Source of the DNA: Rhodanobacter sp. Soil772
GTDB taxonomy: Bacteria > Pseudomonadota > Gammaproteobacteria > Xanthomonadales > Rhodanobacteraceae
Assembly: GCF_001428385.1 (NCBI RefSeq)
Contig: NZ_LMSK01000001.1
Coordinates: 1,306,358 to 1,370,357, forward strand
Length of the DNA stretch: 64,000 nt
Direction of reading: 5' to 3'
Made by a program: the position numbers and the translations under genes. This document shows, piece after piece, positions 49,430 to 59,120 of the stretch (within the stretch, counting starts at the first letter, position 1; every line of letters begins with the position of its first letter). The notes under the pieces were generated by a model. The model was not told the DNA's origin. It saw only the letters and a list, made by a program, of their open reading frames with translations, and searched no databases.

Positions 49430-49966
49430 ATGCGCAGGATCGGCGTCGCACTGCTCGGCCTCATGCTCTGCTTCGCCGCCAGGGCCGGAGTGAAACCCGG
49501 CGAAGCGCCGCCGGACGCTCTGGGCACGACCCAGCGCGGGCAAGTGGTGACCGTCTCGTCCCTGCACGGCAAGGTCGTGGTGATCAGCTTCTGGGCCACC
49601 TGGTGCGGCTACTGCATGAAGGAGTTGCCGGTACTGGCGAACCTGCAGTCGCTGGCCACCGAGCGCGGTCTGCCCCTGCAGGTTGTCGCCATCAACCATC
49701 GCGAGGACCGCGACATCTTCGTGCGCGCTTCCCGCGCACTGAGAAAGAATCTTCCGGGATTGCTGCTCACCTGGGATCGAGACGGCGACCTCGGCAAGCC
49801 TTACGGCGTGGAAGGCATTCCGGTGATGGTGATGCTGCATCGGGATGGCACCGTGGCACATGTCCACGTCGGTTACGGCGAGGACATGCTGGACAGTCTG
49901 GTGGCCGAGATCAACGCCCTGCTCGCTGAACCGCCACCCGCTCCGGCAGCGGTCGCGGCAAACTGA
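49430..49966 (+). CDS. TlpA-like periplasmic thioredoxin
   Basis: This 178-residue protein has a signal peptide (MRRIGVALLGLMLCFAARAG) and one thioredoxin-like domain. The redox motif is CGYC in WATWCGYCMKELPVL at about residues 58-61, and the cis-Pro is in GVEGIPVMVML. This build fits periplasmic thiol reductants of the TlpA/ResA group. The C-terminus is Pro/Ala-rich. ATG 49430 gives the better signal peptide; ATG 49421 adds MDD. The partner protein is not indicated by context. Confidence 0.85.
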   Translation: MRRIGVALLGLMLCFAARAGVKPGEAPPDALGTTQRGQVVTVSSLHGKVVVISFWATWCGYCMKELPVLANLQSLATERGLPLQVVAINHREDRDIFVRASRALRKNLPGLLLTWDRDGDLGKPYGVEGIPVMVMLHRDGTVAHVHVGYGEDMLDSLVAEINALLAEPPPAPAAVAAN

Positions 49967-50076
49967 CCCGACAGGTATCCGGGGCGCCGCCGCGCTTTGC
50001 GCAAACCGCGCGGAAGTCAATCTTGCCGCTGGGCACAGCGCCGGTTAGCCTGCGTGGACTCACCGCGTAAACCTGC

Positions 50077-53000
50077 ATGACCGTCCGCTATACCCACCTG
50101 CACCTGCACAGCGAATACTCGCTGGTCGATTCGACCATCCGCATCAAGGCGCTGGTCGCCGCCTGCGTGCGCGACGGCATCCCGGCGGTGGCGCTGACCG
50201 ACGAATGCAACATGTTCGCGCTGGTGAAGTTCTACAAGGCCTGCAATGCCGCCGGCATCAAGCCGATCGGCGGCTGCGACCTGTGGATCTCCGCGCCGGA
50301 CGACCCGCGCCCGTGGCGGCTCACCCTGCTGTGCCAGGACCGCGACGGCTACCTCAACCTGTCGCGGCTGGTCTCGCGCGCCTGGCAGGAAGGCCAGCAC
50401 GGCGGCCGCGCGCTGGTCGAAGCCGGCTGGTTGAGCGCCAACGCCAGCAGCGGGCTGATCGCCCTGCTCGGCCGCGACAGCGAAGTCGGTCGCATCGCGC
50501 TGAACCAGGGCACCGAGGCCGCGCTGGCGAAGCTGCGCCCGCTGGCCCGGCTGTTCCCCGAGCGGCTGTACCTGGAGCTGACCCGCTGCGGCCGCGACGG
50601 CGAGGAAAACTGGAATACCGCCGCGCTGGCGCTGGCCGCCGAACTCGGCCTGCCCGTGCTGGCCAGCAACGACGTGCGCTTCCTCAAGCAGGACGACTTC
50701 GGTGCGCACGAGGCGCGCGTGTGCATCAACCAGGGCCGCGTGCTGGCCGACCCGAAACGCCCGCGCGAGTACAGCGACCAGCAATACCTGAAGACGCCCG
50801 AGGAGATGGCCGCGCTGTTCGCGGACCTGCCCGAGGCGCTGGAAAACACCGTCGAACTGGCGAAACGTTGCACGCTGGAACTGAAGTTCGGTACCTACTA
50901 CCTGCCCGACTTCCCGGTGCCCGAAGGCCACGACCTCGACAGCCACATCCGCGAGCTGGCGCGGCAAGGTCTCAAGGAACGCCTGGTCAGCGCGCCGCTG
51001 GCCACCGGCCACACGCTCGCCGACTACGAGGCGCGGCTGGAACGCGAGCTGGACGTCATCGTCAAGATGGGCTTTCCCGGCTACTTCCTGATCGTGGCGG
51101 ACTTCATCAACTGGGGCAAACAGAACGGCATTCCGGTCGGCCCCGGCCGCGGTTCCGGCGCCGGCTCGCTGGTCGCCTGGGCGTTGAAGATCACCGACCT
51201 TGACCCGCTGCAGTTCAACCTGCTGTTCGAGCGCTTCCTCAATCCCGAACGCGTGTCGATGCCCGACTTCGACATCGACTTCTGCATGGACCGCCGCGAC
51301 GAGGTGATCGACTACGTCGCGCGCAAGTACGGCCGCGACCGCGTCAGCCAGATCATCACCTACGGCTCGATGGCGGCCAAGGCGGTGCTGCGCGACTCCG
51401 GCCGCGTGCTGAGCATGCCGTACGGCCAGGTCGACCGGCTGGCCAAGATGGTGCCGCCGCGTCCGCTCGATCTCACGTTGTCCGACGCACTCGGCCGCTC
51501 GGAAAAGTCGAAGAAGGAAACTGATCGCGTCGTCAAGGAATTCTGCGAGGCCTACGAACAGGACGAGGACGCCCACGCGCTGATCGACCTGGCGCTGAAG
51601 CTCGAAGACCTCACCCGCAACGCCGGCAAGCACGCCGGCGGCGTGGTGATCGCGCCGACGCCATTGACCGACTTCGCCCCGCTGTACTGCGAAGCCGGCG
51701 GCGGCGGCGTAGTGACTCAGTACGACAAGGACGACGTCGAGGCGGTCGGCCTGGTCAAGTTCGACTTCCTCGGCCTGCGCACGCTGACCATCATCGACTG
51801 GGCAGTGAAGGCGATCAATGTGCGTCGTGCGAAAAAGCGACCCCATCCGCCCTCCGGGCACCTTCCCCTGCAAGCAGGGGAAGGGAATTCGGGGCAGCCT
51901 GCGGCTGCCGAGGATTTCACGGAAGCGCCACTGGATATTTCGCAGCTGCCGCTGGACGACAGTGCCACCTACGACCTGCTGAAAAAGGCGCAGACCGTCG
52001 CGGTGTTCCAGCTTGAATCTTCCGGCATGCAGCGCATGCTGAAGGACGCGAAGCCCGATCGCTTCGAGGACATCATCGCGTTGGTGGCGCTGTACCGCCC
52101 CGGCCCGATGGACCTGATCCCCAGCTTCATCGCGCGCAAGCACGGCCGCGAGGACGTGGAGTATCCCGACCCGCGTGTCGAGCCGATCCTGAAAGAGACC
52201 TACGGCATCATGGTCTATCAGGAGCAGGTGATGCAGATGGCGCAGATCGTGGGCGGCTACTCGCTCGGCGGCGCCGACCTGCTGCGCCGCGCGATGGGCA
52301 AGAAAGACGCCGAGAAGATGGCGAAGGAGCGCGCCAAGTTCCGCGAGGGCGCGGCGAAGGACGGCCTCAGCGGCGACAAGGCCGACACCATCTTCGACCT
52401 GATGGAGAAGTTCGCCGGCTACGGCTTCAACAAGTCGCACGCCGCCGCCTATGCGCTGGTTTCCTACCAGACCGCCTGGCTGAAGACGCACTACCCGGCC
52501 GAGTTCATGGCCGCCACGATTTCCTCGGACATGGACAACACCGACAAGGTGGTGACCTTCCTCGACGAGTCGCGCGCGATCGGCATCACCGTGCAACCGC
52601 CGGACGTCAACGCATCGGACCACATGTTCGTCGCGACCGAACCGAAGACCATCCAGTACGGACTCGGCGCGATCAAGGGCGTCGGCCAGGGCGCGTGCGA
52701 GGCGATCGTGTCCGAACGCGCGCACGGCGCCTATACCGACCTGGCCGGCTTCTGCCGCCGCGTCGATCCGGGCCGGCTCAACCGCCGCGTGCTGGAAGCG
52801 CTGATCCTGTCCGGCGCGCTGGACGCGCTGGCCGCGAATCGCGCCAGCCTGATGCAGCAACTGCCCGACGCGATCAAGGCCGCCGAGCAACACCTGCGCG
52901 ACAAACAGTCCGGCCAGAACGACATGTTCGGCGCCGCCATGGGCAGTGCCAGCACCACGCCGGTGCTGAAGATCGAGCTGCCGACCGTGCCGGAATGGCC

Positions 53001-53703
53001 GCTGGAGCGGAAACTGCAGGGCGAGCGCGACACGCTTGGCCACTACCTGTCCGGCCATCCCACCGACCCGTGGAAGGACGAGCTGGCACAGCTGTCGACC
53101 TGCCCGCTCGGCGAAATCGTCGACCGCTACCAGCCGCCGAAACCGCGCCGGAACGACAACGACGACGGCAACCGCTTCCGCCGCGGCCCCGACACGCCGT
53201 GGACCGTCGCCGGCATGGTCACCGCCGTGCGCAAGCGCGGCGACAGCGATGCGTTCGTGCGCCTGGAAGACGGCAGCGGCATCATCGAGGTGAGCTTCTT
53301 CGGCGAGCTATACCAGCAGATGGCACCGCTGCTCACCCGCGACGAGATGCTGGTCGTCGACGGCGGCCTGCGCATCGACGAGTTCTCCGGCGGCGGCTTC
53401 CAGCTGCGCGCGCGCAGCGCCTGTTCACTGGCCGACGCCTGCCGCAAACATGCACGCCTGCTGCAGCTGAAATTGAACGGCATCGGCCCCGACTTCATCG
53501 GCCAGCTGCAACACGCACTGGCCGGCTACCGCGGCGGCCACACCAGCGTAACGCTGCACGGTTACCGCAACCGCCACGCCCGGGCCGACCTCGAACTCGG
53601 CGAAGCCTGGCGCGTGGAAGCCATCCCCGAACTGCTGCGCGCCGTGCGCGCCCTGCCCGGCGTGCAAGCCGCGCGCCTGCGCATCGTCAAGCAACAAGAT
53701 TGA
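50077..53703 (+). CDS. dnaE: DNA polymerase III alpha subunit, with an in-frame repeat insertion
   Basis: This 1208-residue replicative polymerase has an N-terminal PHP domain (YTHLHLHSEYSLVDSTIRIK), the palm with acidic catalytic residues in MPDFDIDFCMDRRDEV (about residues 396-411), helix-hairpin-helix and OB-fold regions, and a C-terminal tail. Around residues 588-617 the usual short link between NVRRAKK and PLDISQLPLDD is interrupted by about 30 residues (RPHPPSGHLPLQAGEGNSGQ and onward), coded by a copy of repeat family A. The frame is intact, so the enzyme is presumably functional. Confidence 0.96.
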   Translation: MTVRYTHLHLHSEYSLVDSTIRIKALVAACVRDGIPAVALTDECNMFALVKFYKACNAAGIKPIGGCDLWISAPDDPRPWRLTLLCQDRDGYLNLSRLVSRAWQEGQHGGRALVEAGWLSANASSGLIALLGRDSEVGRIALNQGTEAALAKLRPLARLFPERLYLELTRCGRDGEENWNTAALALAAELGLPVLASNDVRFLKQDDFGAHEARVCINQGRVLADPKRPREYSDQQYLKTPEEMAALFADLPEALENTVELAKRCTLELKFGTYYLPDFPVPEGHDLDSHIRELARQGLKERLVSAPLATGHTLADYEARLERELDVIVKMGFPGYFLIVADFINWGKQNGIPVGPGRGSGAGSLVAWALKITDLDPLQFNLLFERFLNPERVSMPDFDIDFCMDRRDEVIDYVARKYGRDRVSQIITYGSMAAKAVLRDSGRVLSMPYGQVDRLAKMVPPRPLDLTLSDALGRSEKSKKETDRVVKEFCEAYEQDEDAHALIDLALKLEDLTRNAGKHAGGVVIAPTPLTDFAPLYCEAGGGGVVTQYDKDDVEAVGLVKFDFLGLRTLTIIDWAVKAINVRRAKKRPHPPSGHLPLQAGEGNSGQPAAAEDFTEAPLDISQLPLDDSATYDLLKKAQTVAVFQLESSGMQRMLKDAKPDRFEDIIALVALYRPGPMDLIPSFIARKHGREDVEYPDPRVEPILKETYGIMVYQEQVMQMAQIVGGYSLGGADLLRRAMGKKDAEKMAKERAKFREGAAKDGLSGDKADTIFDLMEKFAGYGFNKSHAAAYALVSYQTAWLKTHYPAEFMAATISSDMDNTDKVVTFLDESRAIGITVQPPDVNASDHMFVATEPKTIQYGLGAIKGVGQGACEAIVSERAHGAYTDLAGFCRRVDPGRLNRRVLEALILSGALDALAANRASLMQQLPDAIKAAEQHLRDKQSGQNDMFGAAMGSASTTPVLKIELPTVPEWPLERKLQGERDTLGHYLSGHPTDPWKDELAQLSTCPLGEIVDRYQPPKPRRNDNDDGNRFRRGPDTPWTVAGMVTAVRKRGDSDAFVRLEDGSGIIEVSFFGELYQQMAPLLTRDEMLVVDGGLRIDEFSGGGFQLRARSACSLADACRKHARLLQLKLNGIGPDFIGQLQHALAGYRGGHTSVTLHGYRNRHARADLELGEAWRVEAIPELLRAVRALPGVQAARLRIVKQQD
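51840..51888. repeat. Family A palindromic repeat inside dnaE
   Basis: The element accccatccgccctccgggca followed by the perfect palindrome CCTTCCCCTGC-aa-GCAGGGGAAGG (51861-51884) aligns along its length with the intergenic copy at 4205-4253. Its coding contribution is PHPPSGHLPLQAGEG. A further short dyad, GGCAGCC/GGCTGCC (51893-51909), follows. Confidence 0.88.
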
Positions 53704-53714
53704 GCCCGCTGTGC

Positions 53715-53823
53715 TCCCTCCCCTGCTTCGCAGGGGAGGGTTGGGGTGGGGTCGCTCTTGATCTTGAAGCCCAAGATCAAGAGCCCTACCCCCTCCTGAC
53801 CTCCCCCTGCTGCGCAGGGGGAG
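53715..53823. repeat. Paired family A palindromes between dnaE and the HNH gene
   Basis: Three stems are present: CCCTCCCCTGC-ttc-GCAGGGGAGGG (53716-53740), CTCTTGATCTT-gaagccc-AAGATCAAGAG (53755-53783) and CCTCCCCCTGC-tgc-GCAGGGGGAGG (53800-53823). The outer two are in opposite orientation, with TTGGGGTGGGG beside the first and CCCCCTCC beside the last. This BIME-like unit fills the gap between two convergent genes and may act as their terminator. Confidence 0.88.
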
Positions 53824-53834
53824 GAACCGCCCCG

Positions 53835-54212
53835 TCACTTCCTGCCGCGCTCCAGCATCGCCTTCAAGTCGGCGAACGGATTACCCGTCGCCGGCGGTGC
53901 GTCCTCCACCGCCAGTACCCCGCCGCGCACGTGGTCGATATGCCGCGAGTGCTCGTTGTCGTGGCAGTACACGCACAGCAGCTCCCAGTTGCTGCCGTCC
54001 GGCGGGTTGTAGTCGTGGTCGTGGTTGCGGTGGTGCACGGTCAGTTCCTGCAGGTTCGCGCGGGTGAATTCGCGCGCGCAGCGGCCGCACACCCACGGGT
54101 ACATCTTCAGCGCGCGCTCGCGATAGCCCAGCTCGCGCTGCTCCGCGTTGCGCCGGGCCTCGGCCACGATGCGGTCGAGCTTGGCGTTGTCGATGACGGG
54201 TTTGCTGGGCAT
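53835..54212 (-). CDS. yajD: HNH nuclease family protein, YajD-like
   Basis: This 125-residue protein has a single HNH domain: Cys pair CGRC at about residues 42-45, [20 protein letters not shown] with the HH of the active site (about 60-79), and a second Cys pair CVYCHDNEH. This is the pattern of YajD, a small HNH protein of unknown role. It is convergent with dnaE across the paired palindromes and divergent from accA. There is no restriction or phage context. Confidence 0.85.
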   Translation of the reverse strand: MPSKPVIDNAKLDRIVAEARRNAEQRELGYRERALKMYPWVCGRCAREFTRANLQELTVHHRNHDHDYNPPDGSNWELLCVYCHDNEHSRHIDHVRGGVLAVEDAPPATGNPFADLKAMLERGRK

Positions 54213-54339
54213 GGTGCGGATCCGGCGAATGCAGTGGCTCGATGGAGCGGAAGATAGCGCAATCGCCGAACCCGCGGCGGGCTTGTGTCGACCCCGTCAC
54301 AGCCATACGGCGGCGTTCTCGCGTTTTCCTGCGGGACGG

Positions 54340-54345
54340 TATACT
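54340..54345 (+). promoter_or_regulatory. Candidate accA -10 element
   Basis: TATACT lies 30 bp before the accA ATG, in the 163-bp gap to the divergent HNH gene. A weak TTCTCG sits 18 bp upstream. Confidence 0.5.
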
Positions 54346-54375
54346 GAGCCGCTTCTGTACCAAGAATTGCCGCGA

Positions 54376-55332
54376 ATGAACCCCAACTTCCTCGATTTCG
54401 AACAACCGATCGCCGAACTGGACGCGAAGATCGAAGAGCTTCGCCACGCCAGCGACGGCCAGGCGTTCAACATCGAGGACGAAGTCGGCCGCCTGCGCGA
54501 GAAGCTGAAGCTCAAGACGAATGAGATCTTCCGCAACCTCAACTCGTGGCAGACCACCCAGCTGTCGCGCCACCCGGCGCGACCGTACACGCTCGACTAC
54601 ATCGGCGTGATCTGCGAGGAATTCCACGAACTGGCCGGCGACCGCATGTACGCCGAAGACGCGGCCATCGTCGGCGGCCTCGGCCGCATCGACGGCCGGC
54701 CGGTGGTGATCATCGGCCACCAGAAGGGCCGCGACACCAAGACCAAGGTGCGCCGCAACTTCGGCATGCCGCGCCCCGAGGGTTACCGCAAGGCGCTGCG
54801 CCTGATGAAGATGGCCGAGCGCTTCGGCCTGCCCCTGCTCACCCTGATCGACACGCCCGGAGCCTATCCGGGCGTGGGCGCCGAGGAGCGCGGCCAGAGC
54901 GAGGCGATCGCGCGCAACCTGCTGGAGATGGCCGAGCTGAAGGTGCCGATCATCTGCACCGTGATCGGCGAGGGCGGCTCCGGCGGCGCGCTGGCGATCG
55001 GCGTGGGCGACCGCACGCTGATGCTGCAGTACTCCACCTATTCGGTGATCTCGCCGGAAGGCTGCGCCTCGATCCTGTGGAAGAGCCCGGACAAGGTGAA
55101 GGACGCGGCCGAGGCGCTGGGCATGACCGCGCCGCGCCTGCTCGAACTGGGTCTGATCGACAAGGTCGTGCGCGAGCCGCTGGGCGGCGCGCACCGCAAC
55201 CCGCGCTCGATGGCGATTCGCCTGAAGGCGGTGCTGCTGAAGCAGCTCGACGAACTCGCGGCGATGCCGGTCGCCGACCTGTTGCAGCAACGCTACAAGC
55301 GCCTGCGCAGCTACGGCGCGTACCAGGAATAA
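54376..55332 (+). CDS. accA: Acetyl-CoA carboxylase carboxyltransferase subunit alpha
   Basis: This 318-residue half of the carboxyltransferase makes malonyl-CoA for fatty-acid synthesis, with AccD encoded elsewhere. It starts [20 protein letters not shown], then a coiled-coil N-terminus and the crotonase-like core with [20 protein letters not shown] and [17 protein letters not shown], which shape the CoA and biotin pockets. Length is the usual one. It lies downstream of dnaE, as in E. coli, with the HNH gene in between on the other strand. Confidence 0.97.
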   Translation: MNPNFLDFEQPIAELDAKIEELRHASDGQAFNIEDEVGRLREKLKLKTNEIFRNLNSWQTTQLSRHPARPYTLDYIGVICEEFHELAGDRMYAEDAAIVGGLGRIDGRPVVIIGHQKGRDTKTKVRRNFGMPRPEGYRKALRLMKMAERFGLPLLTLIDTPGAYPGVGAEERGQSEAIARNLLEMAELKVPIICTVIGEGGSGGALAIGVGDRTLMLQYSTYSVISPEGCASILWKSPDKVKDAAEALGMTAPRLLELGLIDKVVREPLGGAHRNPRSMAIRLKAVLLKQLDELAAMPVADLLQQRYKRLRSYGAYQE

Positions 55333-55402
55333 TCCCCGCCGCGGCACCCGTCACCCGCTTGGCGCTACCATCGGCATCACCTTCATGCTGCCGGGATCCG
55401 TC

Positions 55403-56140
55403 ATGGCCCACGACAAACTTGCGGTGCTGATCGATGCCGACAACGCCCGCCCGGCGATCGTCGAAGGCCTGCTCGCCGAGATCGCCAAGTACGGCACCGC
55501 GCACGTCAAGCGCATCTACGGCGACTGGACCAAGCCCGACCTCAACGGCTGGAAGGAAGTGCTGTTGCGCCACTCGATCCAGCCGATCCAGCAGTTCCGC
55601 TACACCGTCGGCAAGAACGCCACCGACTCGGCCATGATCATCGACGCAATGGACCTGCTCTACGCCGAGCGCTTCGACGGCTTCTGCATCGTCTCCAGCG
55701 ACAGCGACTTCACCCGGCTCGCCTCGCGCATCCGCGAATCCGGGCGCATCGTCTACGGCTTCGGCGAGAAGAAGACGCCCGAGCCGTTCCGTACCGCCTG
55801 CGACAAGTTCATCTACACCGAAGTGCTGGCCGGCACGACCGAAGCCGCCGCTGCGGCCGCCCCGAAGAAGCATTCGGCGAAGGAGCTGCGCGGCGACACG
55901 CGACTGGTCAACCTGCTGCGCAGCGCCATCGAGGCAACCTCGGACGATGACACCGGCTGGGCTCAACTTGCGCGTATCGGCCAGATCGTCAACAAGCAGT
56001 CGCCCGACTTCGACTCGCGCAACTACGGCTACGCCAAGCTCAGCGGCCTGATCAAGGGCATCGGCCTGTTCGACACCGAGGAGCGCCAGATCGGCAACGG
56101 CAAACACCTCTACGTGCGGCCCCGCGACGGCAAGAAGTGA
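55403..56140 (+). CDS. NYN-domain (LabA-like) protein with a C-terminal OST-HTH/LOTUS-type domain
   Basis: This 245-residue protein has an N-terminal PIN-like NYN domain (about residues 1-140) with acidic metal-site candidates in LAVLIDADNARPAIVE, TDSAMIIDAMDLLYAE and IVSSDSDFTRLASRIRESG. A C-terminal domain of about 70 residues (DTRLVNLLRSAIEATSDDDT, then YAKLSGLIKGIGLFDTEERQ) fits OST-HTH/LOTUS RNA-binding folds. This pairing is widespread in bacteria and is suspected to act in RNA processing. tilS overlaps its stop by 4 nt. Confidence 0.87.
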   Translation: MAHDKLAVLIDADNARPAIVEGLLAEIAKYGTAHVKRIYGDWTKPDLNGWKEVLLRHSIQPIQQFRYTVGKNATDSAMIIDAMDLLYAERFDGFCIVSSDSDFTRLASRIRESGRIVYGFGEKKTPEPFRTACDKFIYTEVLAGTTEAAAAAAPKKHSAKELRGDTRLVNLLRSAIEATSDDDTGWAQLARIGQIVNKQSPDFDSRNYGYAKLSGLIKGIGLFDTEERQIGNGKHLYVRPRDGKK

Positions 56141-57438
56141 GCGACCCGCTGCACCAGCATCTGCACGCCGCGTTGGCGGCCACACCACCGACGCCACTGT
56201 GCGTGGCCTTCAGCGGCGGCCCGGATTCCAGCGCCCTGCTGCATGCGCTGGCACAGTTGCCCGAAGCGCGTGCGCGCGGACTGCGCGCGCTGCATGTCGA
56301 TCACGGCCTGCACCCGGACAGTGCGGCCTGGGCCGCGCACTGCGAACGCTTCTGCGCCGCACTGGGCGTGCCGTGCGAGGTGTTGCGCGTGCAGGTCGAC
56401 AGCGGCACCGGCAGGGGCGTGGAGGCCGCCGCCCGCGAAGCACGCTATGCCGCGCTGGTCACGCAGTTGCGCGACGGCGAATACCTGCTGCTCGGCCACC
56501 ATCGCGACGACCAGGCCGAAACCGTGCTGCTGAAACTGCTGCGCGGCGCCGGGCCGGAAGGACTCGGCGGCATGCGTGCGCTGCGCCCGTTCGGTCGCGG
56601 CCAGTTGTGGCGGCCGTTGCTGGCGCTGTCGCGACAGCAACTGCGCGATTACGTCGAGGCACAGCAGCTGGACTGCATCGACGATCCGTCCAACCGCGAC
56701 ACCCGCCTGGCGCGCAACCAGCTGCGCCACGAAATCCTGCCGCGCCTTCTGCAGCACTGGCCGCAGGCGGTGGATTCGATCCTGCACAGCGCCGCGCTCA
56801 GCCGTGCCGCCGCCGATGCGCTGCAGGTGCAATGGCTGACCGCGTTCGAGGCGTTGCACGACCCGGCCAGCGGCAGCCTGGATGCCCGCGGCTGGCTGGC
56901 GCTGGCCCCGGCATTGCGTGAACCGCTGCTCGATCACTGGCTGCACGCACGCGGCCTGTCCGCGCCTACCAGCGCGCAGCGGCGGCAGGTCGAACGCCAG
57001 TGCGGGGCGCGTGCGGGCCAGTTGCCGTGCATCCGCTGGACCGGCACCGAACTGCACATCTGGAAGGATCGGCTGTGGGCACTGCCACCCGAGCGCATCG
57101 TCGACGCCGACTGGCAGGTGCCCTGGCACGGCGAACCGCTGGCGCTGCCCGACGGCGGCGAACTGCGGCTGACCGTCGCCGGCGCCCACCTCGCCGAGCC
57201 GCTGCAAGTGCGCCTGCGTCGCGGCGGTGAACGCATCAAGCCCGATGGCGACGCGCATACGCGCGAACTGCGCGACCTGTTCCAGCAATCGCGTCAGCCG
57301 CCGTGGCAGCGCAACGCCTGCCCATTGCTGTATGCCGACGGCGAACTGGTCGCGGTGGCCGACCGCTGGATCAGCACCCGCGGCACCGCAATTTTCCGCC
57401 AGGCCGGCGCGCCACCGCACTGGCGTCCGGGGCGCTGA
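56137..57438 (+). CDS. tilS: tRNA(Ile)-lysidine synthetase
   Basis: This 433-residue ATP-pyrophosphatase-type enzyme puts lysidine at position 34 of the AUA-reading tRNA-Ile. The PP loop SGGPDS is at about residues 25-30, and HVDHGLHPDS plus LGHHRDDQAETVLLKLLRG are further family motifs. The C-terminal TilS domains end with RGTAIFRQ. The start is a GTG overlapping the previous stop (GTGA), so the first residue is Met by rule. xseB follows after 75 bp. Confidence 0.94.
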   Translation: MSDPLHQHLHAALAATPPTPLCVAFSGGPDSSALLHALAQLPEARARGLRALHVDHGLHPDSAAWAAHCERFCAALGVPCEVLRVQVDSGTGRGVEAAAREARYAALVTQLRDGEYLLLGHHRDDQAETVLLKLLRGAGPEGLGGMRALRPFGRGQLWRPLLALSRQQLRDYVEAQQLDCIDDPSNRDTRLARNQLRHEILPRLLQHWPQAVDSILHSAALSRAAADALQVQWLTAFEALHDPASGSLDARGWLALAPALREPLLDHWLHARGLSAPTSAQRRQVERQCGARAGQLPCIRWTGTELHIWKDRLWALPPERIVDADWQVPWHGEPLALPDGGELRLTVAGAHLAEPLQVRLRRGGERIKPDGDAHTRELRDLFQQSRQPPWQRNACPLLYADGELVAVADRWISTRGTAIFRQAGAPPHWRPGR

Positions 57439-57513
57439 TCCAGGTCACGCCAGGGGCTTTCCACCACCCGCGCAGATTGATTCCGGACGCCCGCTGCGTT
57501 AGCGTTGCGGGCC

Positions 57514-57771
57514 ATGGCCAAGACCGTTCCCGCACCCGGCAAGACCCCGCCCGCCGCCGACTTCGAACACTCCCTCGACGAGCTGGAGCAACTGGTCGCG
57601 AAGATGGAAGGCGGCGACATGAGCCTGGACGAATCGCTGGCCTCGTTCGAGCGCGGCATCGGCCTGTTCCGTCACTGCCAGCAGTCGCTGGAGCAGGCCG
57701 AACTGCGCGTGCGCCTGCTGCTCGATCCCGATGCCCCCGACAGCGCCGAACCGTTTGAACCCGAACTCTGA
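57514..57771 (+). CDS. xseB: Exodeoxyribonuclease VII small subunit
   Basis: This 85-residue helical protein has the XseB signature [20 protein letters not shown], then [19 protein letters not shown] (about residues 16-55). It binds several-fold to XseA to form the nuclease that degrades single-stranded DNA. ATG 57514 is used; a TTG at 57505 would add three residues. ispA overlaps its 3' end, the usual xseB-ispA linkage. Confidence 0.94.
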   Translation: MAKTVPAPGKTPPAADFEHSLDELEQLVAKMEGGDMSLDESLASFERGIGLFRHCQQSLEQAELRVRLLLDPDAPDSAEPFEPEL

Positions 57772-58654
57772 GCCTGGCCCCGCCCTGCAAGCACTGATCC
57801 ACCGCGCCGAACAGGCGCTGGATTGCAGCCTGCCCCCGGCCGAACAATCCCCCGCCGAGCTGCACCGCGCGATGCGCTACGCCGTACTTGGCGGCGGCAA
57901 GCGGCTGCGCCCGCTGCTGGTCTACGCCGCCGCGCACGCGCTGGGCGAAGACGGGCCGCAGCTGGATGCCGCCGCCTGCGCGGTGGAATTGATCCACGCC
58001 TATTCGCTGGTGCACGACGACCTGCCCGCGATGGACGACGATGCGCTGCGCCGCGGCCGCCCGACCTGCCACATCGTGTTCGGCGAGGCGATGGCGATCC
58101 TCGCCGGCGACGCGCTGCAGGCGCTGGCGTTCGAGATCCTCGCCGACGACAGCTCACAGCGCACCAGCCCGGCCACTAGCATGGCGATGCTGCGCACGCT
58201 GGGCCGCGCCTGCGGCGCCGAAGGCATGGCCGGCGGCCAGGCGCTGGACCTGGCGGCCGTCGGCCATCCGCTGACGCTGGACGAACTGGAGCACATGCAC
58301 GCCTGCAAGACCGGCGCACTGATCCGCGCCTCGGTGCAACTGGGCGCACTCGTCGCCGGCGCCGACGGCGACACCTTGCAGGCGCTGGACCGCTACGCCC
58401 ACGCGGTCGGCCTGGCGTTCCAGGTGCGCGACGACATTCTCGACGTGGAAGGCGAATCGGCGGTGATCGGCAAAACCGCCGGCAAGGACGCCGCCGCCGC
58501 CAAGCCCACCTTCCCCTCGATCATCGGCCTCGACGCCTCGCGCGCCCGGCTGGCCGAACTGACCGACGCCGCGCTGGCCGCGATCGCGCCGCTGAGCGCA
58601 CGCGCAACCCTGCTGGAAGAGCTGGCGTTGTACGCCGCCCACCGCCGGTACTGA
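57731..58654 (+). CDS. ispA: Farnesyl diphosphate synthase (polyprenyl synthetase)
   Basis: This isoprenyl synthase of about 300 residues condenses IPP with DMAPP/GPP. The first Asp-rich motif is [10 protein letters not shown] (about residue 95), the second is DDILD (about 237), and [15 protein letters not shown] lies near residue 54. No start has a good ribosome site: ATG 57731 overlaps xseB by 41 nt, and a TTG at 57755 (before [11 protein letters not shown]) is equally possible. dxs, which often follows, is absent here. Confidence 0.92.
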   Translation: MPPTAPNRLNPNSEPGPALQALIHRAEQALDCSLPPAEQSPAELHRAMRYAVLGGGKRLRPLLVYAAAHALGEDGPQLDAAACAVELIHAYSLVHDDLPAMDDDALRRGRPTCHIVFGEAMAILAGDALQALAFEILADDSSQRTSPATSMAMLRTLGRACGAEGMAGGQALDLAAVGHPLTLDELEHMHACKTGALIRASVQLGALVAGADGDTLQALDRYAHAVGLAFQVRDDILDVEGESAVIGKTAGKDAAAAKPTFPSIIGLDASRARLAELTDAALAAIAPLSARATLLEELALYAAHRRY

Positions 58655-58674
58655 TCGAACCCCGCGCAATGAAA

Positions 58675-58700
58675 AGGGCGGCTTGCGCCGCCCTCGTTTC
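58675..58700. terminator. Bidirectional terminator between ispA and the DUF4870 gene
   Basis: The stem AGGGCGGC (58675-58682), loop ttgc, GCCGCCCT (58687-58694) has cgTTTc on the + side and a run of A (T on the minus strand) on the other. It lies between convergent genes. Confidence 0.75.
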
Positions 58701-58718
58701 ATCATGCGAAGCGTTGTT

Positions 58719-59120
58719 TCAGCTGACCAGCCGCAGCGTGAACGGGTAGCGGTAGGTAGTGCCCTCGTTCGCCTTGATCGTGGCGATGATCACGAATACC
58801 AGCCAGCCGATCGCCAGCACCGCCAGCAGCAGGAAGCCGATCAGGATGAAGCACAGGATCCAGCCCACGATGGCGGCGATACCCACGGTGATATTGAAGT
58901 TCAGAGCTTCCTTGCCCTGGTCGTTGACGAACGGCATGGTGTCTTTCTTGATCAGCCAGATCACCAGCGGACCGATGATGCTGCCCAGCGGAATGATCAC
59001 GCCGACCAGCGCGGACAGGTGCGCGAACATCGCCCACTGACGCTCCTCGGCGGAAGGGGCCCCGGCCATGGGCGGCTCGTTTGGCGGGGGCGGAATGACG
59101 GACTCGGGTGGAACGCTCAT
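58719..59120 (-). CDS. DUF4870 membrane protein (Tic20-like fold)
   Basis: This 133-residue protein has a proline-rich N-terminus (VIPPPPNEPPMAGAPSAEER) and three to four membrane segments. The motif RQWAMFAHLSALVGVIIPLGS and later FVNDQGKEALNFNITV are the hallmarks of DUF4870. Function is unknown. The start at 59120 is supported by AAGGAG six bases upstream; the preceding ATG at 59126 abuts that site and is less likely. Confidence 0.88.
   Translation of the reverse strand: MSVPPESVIPPPPNEPPMAGAPSAEERQWAMFAHLSALVGVIIPLGSIIGPLVIWLIKKDTMPFVNDQGKEALNFNITVGIAAIVGWILCFILIGFLLLAVLAIGWLVFVIIATIKANEGTTYRYPFTLRLVS

Noticed and set aside
50017-53058. Minus-strand open frame of about 1000 codons opposite dnaE
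   Set aside because: Same artefact. Its composition is the complement of dnaE codons and it lacks any motif.
53835-54212. HNH gene as part of a restriction or phage system
   Set aside because: It is a YajD-like single-domain protein in a housekeeping context between dnaE and accA, with no methylase, terminase or integrase near it.
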